64,000 nucleotides of DNA from Annona cherimola (taxonomy: Eukaryota; Streptophyta; Magnoliopsida; Magnoliales; Annonaceae): the NCBI GenBank assembly GCA_030490835.1, contig CM059972.1, positions 7,966,264 through 8,030,263 of the forward strand, given 5' to 3'. The translations under genes were made by a program, and so were the position numbers. Shown here piece by piece: positions 1 through 10,529 of the stretch (the stretch's first letter is position 1; every line of letters starts with the position of its first letter). The notes beneath the pieces were generated by a model, which did not search any database, was not told the DNA's origin, and worked only from the letters and a program-made list of their open reading frames with translations.

Positions 1-897
1 AGACAGTGGACGCTAATGATTTGAGTTTCCGACTTGTGACTCAAAGGTTGCATTTCCCTCAGGATGCGGGAGTCTAAATCACAAATTCAACCCGGAACAG
101 GGTCGCTGAAATCAAGACTTTCTAACCTTTTTTAACAGTAACTTCATCTCTATTATAGAAGGAATAGACCTTACGAAAATCATCATCGTAGCAAAGTGTT
201 GACGAACGGTAACTAATCAACAAGTTCTCAGGTGAAAATTAAAACTTCAACTTTTGCACAGTAACTTCATCTCTCTGATAGAAGGAATAAACAGCATTAA
301 GATCAAAATTCTGAGAGCAGAACAAATCTTAGCCCATGGAAATCACCAGAAGCGTTTGGACACAAAGTTATATCCAGCCCTCCATCAAAACAGGGCAGCT
401 AAACAGTCTATACAAACATTCCAGACCCACTAACATGAGCTTATACGGCTGTCCAGACACGAATAAACTATGAAAATGGAGAATTAAAACCTTGGGTCCA
501 ATGGTCAACTACTACAACCTGGATTGAAGTATCTAGAGATGAGACAAAGCTGGATGAGAGAATGAAATCAGATTCTGTGACATGTTCGGTTACTATTTGA
601 ACGTTAATTAGATATGTTGATCTTTTCAGAAAGTACAAGGAAGAGATAATCCCACGCTAATTCAGATATGATCACCCCCACAGAGAGAGAGAGAGAGAGA
701 CGGAAAACATCACGGACGATGGAAGCTATTGCTTGAAGTCGAATGGGAGAGAGAATGCAACATGTGAGTAGGCAGAAAATGTTTCCACTGTGAAAATGAA
801 GGGAAGCATCAAATGCAAAAGATACAAGACATGGCATCCGATGAAGAAACAAAAATGAAATGTTAGAATAAGAATAATCTCACCGACACGGGCTTAC
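1..897 (-). other. Intron 1 of the left-edge gene (incomplete)
   Basis: No coding exon is visible on the minus strand between the donor at 897 and the window edge. The stretch holds an AG microsatellite at about 682-700 and a roughly 30-base near-duplicate (CAGTAACTTCATCTCT then TAGAAGGAATA) at about 137-168 and 260-291. I read it as intron sequence. Confidence 0.4.
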
Positions 898-1006
898 CGT
901 CATCTGAATCCACTCCTTGGAAGCTCAAAACAACAACCAAAAAGTGCAGAAGAATCATTCGCTGCAATGCGGCCTTGAGATCTCTTCCCCCGCAAAATGC
1001 CATCAT
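898..1006 (-). CDS. First coding exon of a secreted/membrane protein, probably ERECTA-like receptor kinase (partial)
   Basis: Read on the minus strand, this exon starts at a double ATG (1006-1001) and encodes 36 residues plus one base. It ends at a strong donor (GTAAGC, intron starting at 897). The peptide has a hydrophobic signal-peptide core (ILLHFLVVVLSF) followed by QGVDSDD. From family knowledge, ERECTA-type leucine-rich-repeat receptor kinases of many plants begin with a signal peptide and then a (V)DSDDG motif at the junction into the LEIKKS region. Their first coding exon is similarly short. The one-base phase would complete a Gly codon here, as expected. No second exon was found in 1-897, so the remainder must lie left of the window. 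The exon boundaries are well supported; the ERECTA identity is an inference from a few residues, and another signal-peptide protein is possible. An out-of-frame upstream ATG overlaps the start (ATG AGG AAA TGA). Confidence 0.5.
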
Positions 1007-2168
1007 TTCCTCATGAATAAAAAAACTCTTATACATTGACAGGACCCGATCTGGACAACATGCCCACCACCATCAAAATGAGTCCTCCATGAAAGACCGC
1101 ATCATCTCTCGTCAGACAAAAGCCTCATTGCACAGAAAATGCTGCTCTGGAAGATTCGGCACCACCGCACTCGTTTCGGCAGAGCAATATTTTCCGTTGA
1201 CACTGTAAAATCTGCGCGTTTTCATGCGGTTCCCTTCTGCAAGGGTTGCTCGCGAAAAAGAAGAAGACCACGACGACAAGATGGGGAAGGAAGGACAGTC
1301 CGCCAGCTGAACGAGCTTTTACACGATCATCTAGTTAAAATGAAATCTTCTATTATAATTCTTCAGATGCACGCTTAGGAATGACAAATCCAGCTCCGAA
1401 ATTTCTCAAAATCCGAACTTCCAAGCTAGAGAGAGGGAACTTCGTGCAGAAACTGAACTGCTCTTTGCTCGTATCGCCATTAAGCCATCTTACACGAGCA
1501 AGCTTTGGCCAGAAGATCATCCAAACCCAAGCCCGATTCAACCAAAAAAACTCCTAATGAAAAAAGCAAATACCCCAGGCACCTAATGCGGTGAAAAAAC
1601 TAGCTCAAATGAGATATGGAGAACTCAGAGAATTTCGGTCCACCGGTAGACGACTTCGAGAGAAGGAAGAACAATCTGCAGAATGCAGAATCTGAAACCA
1701 CGTTCATCCAAAAAGATGCCGAAATCGCGCTGGAAAAAGCCCGAAACGGCTAGAAATCCGGGTAGCTAAACTGCGAAAACGCCACAACGGAAATGCAGCC
1801 GCGGAAATGGAGCTCCCAGACCTCCACCAGCCAAACAACCAAGCAAGAAACTCGAGGCGCTGAGAGGCTTTAGCAGGCAGCCGACGAAAAAAGAAGAAAT
1901 TTTGAGTTCTGACGCTGGCTCGGCTCTGCGGGCTCCCTCCAAAACCTGCTCTGTCACCGACCGACAGCTGTGAGAAATGGAGAAAGCGTGGAGAAACGCA
2001 GAACACAGAGGTGGTGCATTGAAGAGAGAGAACGACGGGCTTTTGTACGTGCCATCACATCTGCTGCAGCGCTCTCTAAATACAGCCTGCCCTGCTTGCT
2101 CGCTTTCTCCCACTCTCCCTCGTCGTCCGAAAGAAATTTGCGAATAAAAAACGAGACGAGGATATATA
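1007..2168 (-). promoter_or_regulatory. TATA box and long leader of the left-edge gene
   Basis: On the minus strand a TATATAT box lies at 2168-2162, inside a GC-richer block (about 1.0-2.25 kb) that contrasts with the AT-rich DNA to its right. About 1.1 kb separates the box from the ATG at 1006. The leader is therefore unusually long or contains an unrecognised leader intron. The 231-codon open frame across 1766-2461 has no family resemblance and runs into a MITE, so I treat it as chance. Confidence 0.4.
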
Positions 2169-2388
2169 GAGCTGTACTGCTGCAGGATTGGCAGCAGCTG
2201 CCAGCCAGCTTGGAGATTGTGAAGCGAGAAAAGCAGCGGAGACGAGAGTAGGTTGTTGTTCAGAGATTTAACCCTCGCGCGCAAATAATTCTTCCCTCTG
2301 CGGTAGCATGCGGGACACTCTTTATCGTAAACATACGGATGGATTTTGTACAGGAAGACAACTGCACCACTGGTGAAACAAATTTTAA

Positions 2389-2660
2389 GGGGACGTTTGG
2401 TATTCGGGTGTGGGAAATGTGGGAGGGAAATTGTGGGAGCACGGGTTTCGAGGCAACTCATTAATCAATCAATCATTATATTTTTCTACTTTTACCCTTA
2501 TATTTTAATCATTTCCTCTATCAACTACTTTTCAATAAACCTATTTATTCCAATTTTACCCCTATCATTTCATATCAATCACACAATTTTCAAAATATTC
2601 CATTTTCTATTCCCACCAAATACCACATTTCCCACCACTTTTACATTCCCAAACGTCCCC
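2389..2660 (+). mobile_element. Tourist-like MITE, family A copy 1 (272 bp)
   Basis: The element begins GGGGACGTTTGG and ends CCAAACGTCCCC. It is flanked by a TAA duplication (2386-2388 and 2661-2663). Three-base TAA/TTA duplications with GGG...CCC termini are typical of PIF/Harbinger MITEs. It sits about 220 bases upstream of the TATA box of the left-edge gene. Confidence 0.85.
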
Positions 2661-2663
2661 TAA

Positions 2664-5600
2664 GGGTACACTTGCTAGGTTGGGAAAAAAAAAAAAAAAC
2701 AAACAAACAAACACTCGCTCTTTCCAATGTCGACTTCTTTATCGATAGCTTTGAGTTATTTTGCGTATGGTTAGCTTGTATATTTTATCTTTATTATTTT
2801 TATTCTTAGTCATTATACTCGTTATATTACATCAATGTACACTTTTTAAAATTTTCTTTGTAATTTTGCCACTTTTTGTACATTATTAAACCCATAATGA
2901 GTACTTGTTATTTTTATTCTTAATCATTATGCTCATTATATTACATCAACATTCACTCCTAAATTTTTTTTTGTAATTTTCCCACTATTTATGTCTATTA
3001 AATCCATAATAATTTCAAGACTTGTGAATGGTAGTGGAACTTGTGTAATAATTTTGATCCAGTTATAATTACTCTTTTCCGTGCAAAGCTAACTTTTTTT
3101 TATTATATTCACAAGTCATTATTCTCTAAGAAAACCAAAAACATTTGTTAGCCATGAGATGCCGGGCTTGAAGTCTCAATTTGGAAGCTTTATCTTGTAT
3201 TTTCTAAAACACCAGTCTAACCCTCTATGGGTTTGATTATAGTTGAAATGCTTTGTTTTCTATTCTAATAATAATTAAGCTATTGCATACAGATGAATGA
3301 TTGGAGCATTTTATGCCAATTATATTTATTTGTGCATTTAGTTTGTGTGCACAAATTTACCATGTTTACAAAATTGTATATATTTTAATAATTTTAAAAA
3401 TAATAGTTTTAACTTTCGCTTACGGGGTAAAACTATTATTTTTTAAAATTATAAAGAATATACCTAAAAATGATAAATTTTAGTGCATACAAATATCACA
3501 TATGAGCTCATATGAAGAAAAAAAGAAAATAATAATAAATAATGATAAAGATTCTACACGTAACAAAACTATCCGCACTAATAGTTTAAATTTACGCTAA
3601 TGCAAATTAATTACAGAAAATTCCATAATAATTTTAATAAAAAATCATGAATTATAAGTTATTTGGAGCTTTAATTATATTTTTCTAATTTTTTTACAAT
3701 ATTTCTTCTTTTACAATTTATATTTGATTTATCTTATAATGTTTACCTTATATTTTTACTAAACTACTAATGTATGTGGCGCAAAAGAAGATCAACGAAC
3801 AATTTGAATTGGAATCTTTACCAGACCAAGACAACAGCATGTACCTCTACTAGTTTAATACTTATTTCAAGCTATATAAGATTTTTAAATTGAATTCATG
3901 TTCTCATTTCCAATGAAATTTTTAATTATTAAAATAGTTTTTTTCAGTTTTAAATATATTTTTTATATTTTCAATATACTTCTCTCATTTTTAATGTATA
4001 TCTTTATATTTTTCATGTTATATATATATTCTATTTTGCATCTGAATGACTCAAAACATACTTTTTTTATGATTTTTTAAAAAATATACTCTCATAAGTG
4101 GTGTAGATATGAAATAGAATGAGGATGAGATAAGAATTTAAGATAAAAATGTATTATAAATAAATAAAATATATTGAGAATGAATAAAAGTATACTGAGA
4201 ATAAAAAAAATGCATTAAAAATGGATAAAAGTATGTTTGAAATTTTGACATCTCATCCCATTTTATGCAACTCCACGTGCGAACTACCGTTGCTTTTTAG
4301 CGGACGTTTTACATGTGATATTTCTCGACCGGTCCAGCGTTGTGACGCACAGAATCTCTTAGCGTCCGGAGCCTAATCATGGTAAGCGCTGGTGCTCCAG
4401 CACCGTCATGTGGAAGGTCACGTCGCTCAGTTTTGTACATCTGTGCTGCGCGCAGGCTTTCTATCATGGCAGGCGCGAATTGAACGCCGCTAACCTGTGC
4501 GTTCTACGTCCTCTTTCGAAATGGTGGTTGATGGTGAACCGAGCACGTGGCGCGCCGTCAATGAATGAGATGGCCTAGGAATGCCCAGATGTGAGTTCGC
4601 TCCCTGGATCCATTTCAGCATTTCCATCCATAGGCAGCGCAAAACAAATATCGAAAACTGTTAGCTGACAAAACCGATTTACGAGCTTATACGCCCCTCT
4701 TCCAGGCTTTCGTCGGCGGTGGTCCCATCTTTGCATGCAGCGTCGATTTTATTTTATTTTTATATGAAAGATGCAGCGTCGATTTTAGTAAAACGTAAAT
4801 GGTCATTACTCACGAAAATTGCGGAAGATCTGACGGTCAAAATTTGTCTATTTCTCGCTAAGGTCATGTAGTAGCGTTTTTTTCCGTCCATGAGAAAACG
4901 TGACGAAGGGTCCGGATTAGGGAAAGATGGGGTACATTTGTTAATGTGGAAAATTGGGGGATTGTGGAAATTTATGAAAAATAGAAAAAAAATATTTTTA
5001 AAAATGTGTGATTAATAAAAAATAATAGGAGTATGGTTGAAATATATAAGGTTGTTATACGTAGTTGGTAGGAAAAATGATTGAAATGCTGGGGCAAAAG
5101 TAGAAAAAATAGTATAACCGATGGAGCAATGATTGACATTGTAAAACTAAATTTCATAGAAAAAGCATGGTTATTACACTCACACGTTACCAAGCGTGAC
5201 CATGTGATGCATAAGGCAAAGCGAGAATGATGATGAGGTAACAAATGTCAGTGTGCAGCGCCGGGCACGGATCATGCCTCCAGCCAAGCACTTATTCCAA
5301 ATGATAGGTTGAATCTGTATCATCATTCTCAATGCAGTTTTTAAATTTCCAATAAAGTTTTTTTAATTTTCAATACAATTTTACTCATTCTCAATACAAC
5401 TTTAATCATTCCAAATGTACATAATTATATTCTTATCCTATATATAAATTCGATTCAAGAATTCTATATCATTTAGAACACACCATAATGTCTCTGACAT
5501 CGGATCTAGGAGAGAGAACTGTTATTGGTTAATCGGTGACCTCTCCAGCATTTTTTTTGTTAATATAAGATTCTTGACGTGGCCATGTTTTTTTATACGT
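2664..5600. other. Gene-free, AT-rich intergenic DNA
   Basis: I see no supportable gene. Most of it is AT-rich. A GC-richer block at about 4270-4930 contains no convincing ORF or splice-linked coding. A 4930-5250 segment starts with TTAATGTGGAAAATTG-type sequence and resembles a decayed MITE, but I could not match both ends. Confidence 0.5.
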
Positions 5601-5619
5601 AAAACTTTTCAATTTAATG

Positions 5620-6123
5620 ATATGTTTGGCCAATAATAAATATATCAGAGCTAAAACTTGTCACTCTTCAAAATTATCTTATTTTTTAATAGTTTTTCTT
5701 GTCTTCCAATATAACTACCATACTTTTTAATCATTTTACAGAACTAACCTATTTATTTTAATTTTATTCTCTTTACTCATCGTCATTACTTTTACTATAT
5801 CATATCATTTTTTAAATTTAACAACTTTTATACCAAAATCTTTCAATCCAAAAGTTTTATAATTTCACAAACACACCATAAAACTTCCCATCTTCCATAA
5901 CTACCTTAATTTTAATTATTTTTCACATTTTTTATACAACTATCATCTTTTTCAATCATTTATGCATGACTTTTTATACATCGAACTTATTTATTTTAAA
6001 TTTATTCTCCATATTCTTCATAATTACCTTTATAATATGACATCACATCATTTTCTCTTATTTCAAAAACTTTTACATAATAATTTTTTCATCCAAAATT
6101 TTATCACTTCCCAAACACACCCT
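5620..6123. mobile_element. Two decayed Tourist-like family B copies in tandem
   Basis: A TATGTTTGGCC-like left end at about 5620 and two right ends of the form CAAACACACC (near 5878 and 6120) enclose sequence related to the family B MITEs at 30413 and 49620 (shared ACTTTTC, TATCATATC and AAAAGTTTTAT patches). The copies are diverged and have no clear target duplications. Confidence 0.5.
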
Positions 6124-7095
6124 CTACCGATATTACTGTTTTCAAGATAAAATTTCATTTATAACACAATTTTTTAATTTTTAATACAACTTTGCCCAAT
6201 CCTAGTACAATTTTACTTGTCTTCAATACACATCATTGCATTCTCATCTTATATACAAATTCGATCCAAAATTATTGTATCATTTGAAACACCCCATTAA
6301 GAATTCGAAAAATAGGATTTGGAATGGATTACCATGTCTAGACTCAAAAAATCAAAACTTATCTTGCATATATTAATCTATGAAAAGTTATAAGTATATT
6401 GTATAATGTTGTTCTCATTTTCTTTCGAAATTCTCATATTATTTATGATTAACCATATCAACAATTTAATAATCAATAAGATATATTTGGAGTTTTTATA
6501 ATATTTGGAAAGCAAATGTAGAAAATACTATTATTTTTATGAAAAATGTTTTTAAACAATGAAATCTATTTGAAATTACGTAAGTTAATTTCAATAGAGT
6601 TGAACTATGTTTGCTCACATTTCGTTTTAGTAATGATGTTTATTTTTTTTATTAGTAAAACATTAAAACATACAATATTTATTTTTTGATCAATCATACA
6701 ATATTTAATTTTAAAATAAATGCATTTTTATATTTGATGTGTTTATAATTCTTAAAACTATCTTAATTTGTGTTTTTTATCGAATCGACCTGAGACAACT
6801 CCAAAATTTATCTCAAGACATAGTGAAGAGATAGGAGAGTCAAACATACCTCATTCTGATTTCCAACTTGTTCTAAAACTAAAGTCAAATAAATTTTTTA
6901 ACAGTGATGGTCAGAGTTGGATAAACATTGATCTTATATGACTCATCCCAATTCCTGCCCCTATTCAAAGCAAATGTACATTGCATATTGAGCTATAAGG
7001 TTGAGCCAAGTACTGATATTTTATGGGGACTAGGATAACCCTTGAAAGTGATGCATTTTACAAGCATCGTAGCAAGAGTTTGACGATTACTGCTC

Positions 7096-7452
7096 TGTCA
7101 TGCCCTGGCTAATGGTTACAAGTATTGTTCGCTCTGGGCCTTGTGCCCGCACAATGTTGTCATTATGAGCTCATCCTAAAAAGCATCTCGAATATTTAAT
7201 CAGAGTTTCCGCTTATAGCCTAGACTTCCTTATTCATCTTAACTAATATGAGATATTACATCCACCCCCTTGGGGCTCCAGCGCCCTCGTTTGATGAGTT
7301 CTCGCATGACACACCAACAGAACACCAAGAGTCAACTGTGATACAATTTTATCACGACCTGGCTAACAGTCACAGGTCTTATCTGCTTTTGGCCTTGCGC
7401 CCACACAGTTTTGTCCTCTTGGGCTCACCCAAAAAGGTGCCTTGGACCATAA
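7096..7452 (-). mobile_element. TRIM-like mini-retrotransposon, minus orientation, truncated
   Basis: Read on the minus strand, 7260-7096 is a 165-bp repeat that starts TGTAATATC and ends GGGCATGACA. It is preceded by a purine tract (CCAAGGGGGTGGA) like a polypurine tract. About 85 bp of internal sequence joins it to a second, truncated copy of the same repeat (about 7452-7349). The order is truncated 5' LTR, short internal region with a degenerate iMet-type primer-binding site (TGTATCACAGTTGAC), polypurine tract, 3' LTR. It encodes no protein, as expected for a TRIM. Confidence 0.7.
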
Positions 7453-7569
7453 GCGGAGGTTTAGATTAAATAGTCAAGACGCCTTTTGGAGTGAAACTAG
7501 AATGATAAAACTGTACGGGCACAAGGCTTAAAGTGGACAATACTTGCAATTGTTGGCTAGGGCATGACA
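7453..7569 (+). mobile_element. Solo-LTR fragment of the same TRIM family
   Basis: This 117-base piece matches the last two thirds of the 165-bp LTR and ends in GGGCATGACA. It lies on the axis between the two oppositely oriented TRIMs. Confidence 0.6.
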
Positions 7570-7574
7570 AAAAA

Positions 7575-7991
7575 TGTAGTATCTCATGTTAGTGAAGATG
7601 AATGAGGAATTTAGGCTATGAGCAGAAGATTCTGATTAAATGGCCGATGCGCCTTTTGGAGTGAACTTAAAAGGACAAAATCGTGTGAGCGCAAAGCTCA
7701 AAGTGAACAATACCTGCTATTGTTGGCCAAATCGTGACAAAATGATATTAGAGTCAACTCCCAATATCCTGCTGGTGTGTCCAGCAGGAACTTATCAGCT
7801 AGGATGCTGGAGTCCCAAGGGGGTGGATGTAATATCTTACATTGGTTAAGATGAATAAGGGAGCTTGAGCTATAGGTGGGGGTTCTAATTAAATAGTCGA
7901 GACACCTTTTGGGGTGAGTTTATAAGGATAAAACTATACGAGTGCAAGGCTCATAGTGGACAATAACTATGACTGTTGGCCAGTTATGAAA
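7575..7991 (+). mobile_element. TRIM-like mini-retrotransposon, plus orientation
   Basis: The 5' LTR is 7575-7739 (165 bp, TGTAGTATC...CGTGACA). It is followed by TGATATTAGAGTC, close to the plant initiator-Met tRNA primer site TGGTATCAGAGCC. After about 85 bp comes a polypurine tract (CCAAGGGGGTGGA) and the 3' LTR at 7828-7991. The two LTRs differ at many positions, so the insertion is old. Together with the minus-oriented copy it makes a large inverted repeat. Confidence 0.75.
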
Positions 7992-8269
7992 AATAATGAG
8001 TAGAAATGAATTTGTTGTGATGAAAATTAAGAAGAGAAAATTGAGACTACTTCGAGATATTAGAAAAAGAGTATTTTAAAGCTTATTTAGCGGTAAATAG
8101 ACTTTTATCAAAGCACGATTTTGGATACATTATGTTCAATATTATGATTTGTTATGAAATATGATTATTTATTTTATTTAAAACTTTCTTTTAAGTTGAT
8201 TTATCCAAGTACGAGCATAATTACTTCGAAATAACCTTAATAATGTTAAGCAGTGAATTTAAGTGTTGT

Positions 8270-9905
8270 TGTAACGCCCCATTCATAAAAATACTCAATA
8301 ACTAATCAACGGCGCTACACAATCTAAGAAACATTCGGCAGCATCTCCCCATAACATACAAGGGGTAATATGGAATACATGACCTGATATTCATAACATT
8401 TCCATCTGTAACATTCAATCCTGTTTATATACTTGCATATTCATATAATAAGAACACATTCAATCCTATTTATATAATTGCATCTTCATATAATAAGAAC
8501 ATTCATATAGAAGGAAATCATTACATATTTTCATTACACAACAAACAGATATAATAGTCATGCATATGTGCATCAACAAGGATTATAATCCAATCTGAAA
8601 TACCAAATACATTATAGTTGTCAAAGCGAATCCGCCTAAGTAATTGTCTACATATATGATTATCAAAAAGAGCACAAGTCTAAAAGAACTGAAATCAACA
8701 TATTGTGCTAGGGTCTCTCATGTTTGATCTTCAACTTGTTCCATCCTTAAGTTCCCCTTCTGACCTGCGATCTAAAAGCACAATAACAAATGATATGAGT
8801 CTAAATAGACCCAGTAGTAGATAGTGGTTAGCACAAAATGGAAATAAGCATAATGATGGATGCTCATATAGTGATGAAGCTAATACACATGGATCCAATA
8901 CCCACTCCCAAGATCGTATGCATATAACCATACACACAGATTGAACAACACGACCAATCATCTACTCATGTCCATCAAGGGCCATGAACAACCCTCTCCT
9001 CATGTCAATCAGGGGCCATGAACAACCCTTACAACCAACTATTTGAGATAACGCATCATACATAACAGACAATGAAACACATCGCAAACTACGCATACAA
9101 CATCAACACAATTCAGATTCAACACATAGATCTGTCACACAAGTATTTTATCAAACACATGATAGGTGCGAAATGAAAGAACCTTCAATTCATACTCTCG
9201 ATTGGGGCAAATCAATTTACGTCACATTCCAACAATATAACAACTGCTAAGAAGTCTTTTACATCATAGAAATCACGCATTCAAAGTAAATTCACCATGA
9301 ACCCTAACTGTTACGAACTCTACGCCTAATACCATGGAGTCGTTAGAAGCTATACATTCCCTCTAGCCTCACATCGTGTTTAACATAAAATTTCATCACT
9401 AAATCGAGAAGGGGCGACATCTACTTACTTGAATCGAAATTTCCCCCAAAAACAGTGCTCCAGACTTAGACGGAGAGATTCGGAACTTCCACGATTCGAG
9501 TCGATGATCCTCAAACAGTCGGTAGAGCTTCCTTGAATGAATCCGTGGCTAGCCCGAACTGAATGGTGGGGAAAGAAGAGAAGACGCAGAGAACGGAAGG
9601 AGAAGAAGAAGGAAGATAGCCGGGTGCGGGATGAAAAATGAACCCTAGCGCGCGGGCTTCCTTTATTACTGAATCCCTATCGGGTCGGGTCGGAACATGG
9701 ATCGGGTCTAATTGCAATAGTCATAGTGCCCATCAATGGAACGCTAATCATACATGCACATATGCACTATACATCTCCTAAATGTCGTGTCCATGTATGT
9801 TATGTATCCATTAATATCGTAAAATTCTTACTAGCATGTTCATAAGTTACCTCATAAATAGAGAAAAGTTATAATAAAAATAGAATAAAATACCTGGTCC
9901 TCACA
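8270..9905 (-). mobile_element. Solo LTR, 1636 bp, Ty3-like ends
   Basis: The plus strand reads TGTAACGCCCC at the left and GGTCCTCACA at the right, flanked by a perfect 5-bp duplication GTTGT (8265-8269 and 9906-9910). In the likely transcription direction (minus) the LTR begins TGTGAGGACC and ends GGGGCGTTACA, an ending common in plant Ty3/gypsy LTRs. The single LTR with an intact duplication implies LTR-LTR recombination after insertion. Small ORFs inside (for example 9511-9717) are not genes. Confidence 0.85.
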
Positions 9906-10253
9906 GTTGTGTTGATCATGATGCATTGGCATAATGCACAATTGCATATTGGGTTGGTCGACAAGCAATAAATCAATACGGTAGTACCTGTGTAGCGACT
10001 TCAGGACCACGAAGGAAAATAAATTAGCTCATGAATGTGTAGCACGGTTGCAAGCGAGCACAAACAGACGACGGTGCCTACAACATTAATACATGATTTA
10101 CAGTAAACATATCTATGCGTGAGGATGAAGATTTTTAATAATTTAGAATTATTGTGAATAAAAGCTAATATGGATGTTATTTTTGTTTTAGAATATTAAA
10201 ATGATTGAAAAATGAATAAAAAATATTTACTTATTAAGCTTTCAACTAACATA

Positions 10254-10525
10254 GGGGATGTTTGGGAATATGAAAGTGGTGGAAAATGTGGTATTTGGTG
10301 GGAATAGAAAATGGAATATTTTGAAAATTGTATGATTGATATGAAATAATATGGGTAAAGTTGGAATAAATAGGTTTGTTGGAAGGTAGTTGATAGGAAA
10401 AATGATTAGAATATAGGGGTAAAAGTGAAAAAATAGAATGATTAATTGTGAAATGATGGATCTCAAAATCCGTGCCACCACATTTTCCCTCCCACGTTTC
10501 CCATGACCAATTCCCAAACGTCCTC
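10254..10525 (-). mobile_element. Tourist-like MITE, family A copy 2 (272 bp)
   Basis: It is exactly the same length as the copy at 2389-2660 and in the opposite orientation. Its ends are GGGGATGTTTGG and CCAAACGTCCTC, and it carries an ATA duplication (10251-10253 and 10526-10528). Confidence 0.85.
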
Positions 10526-10529
10526 ATAG

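Noticed and set aside
1766..2461. 231-codon minus-strand open frame
   Set aside because: It runs through a promoter TATA box and into a MITE and has no recognisable domain. It is the longest unspliced frame after CID7 exon 2 but looks like chance in GC-rich leader DNA.
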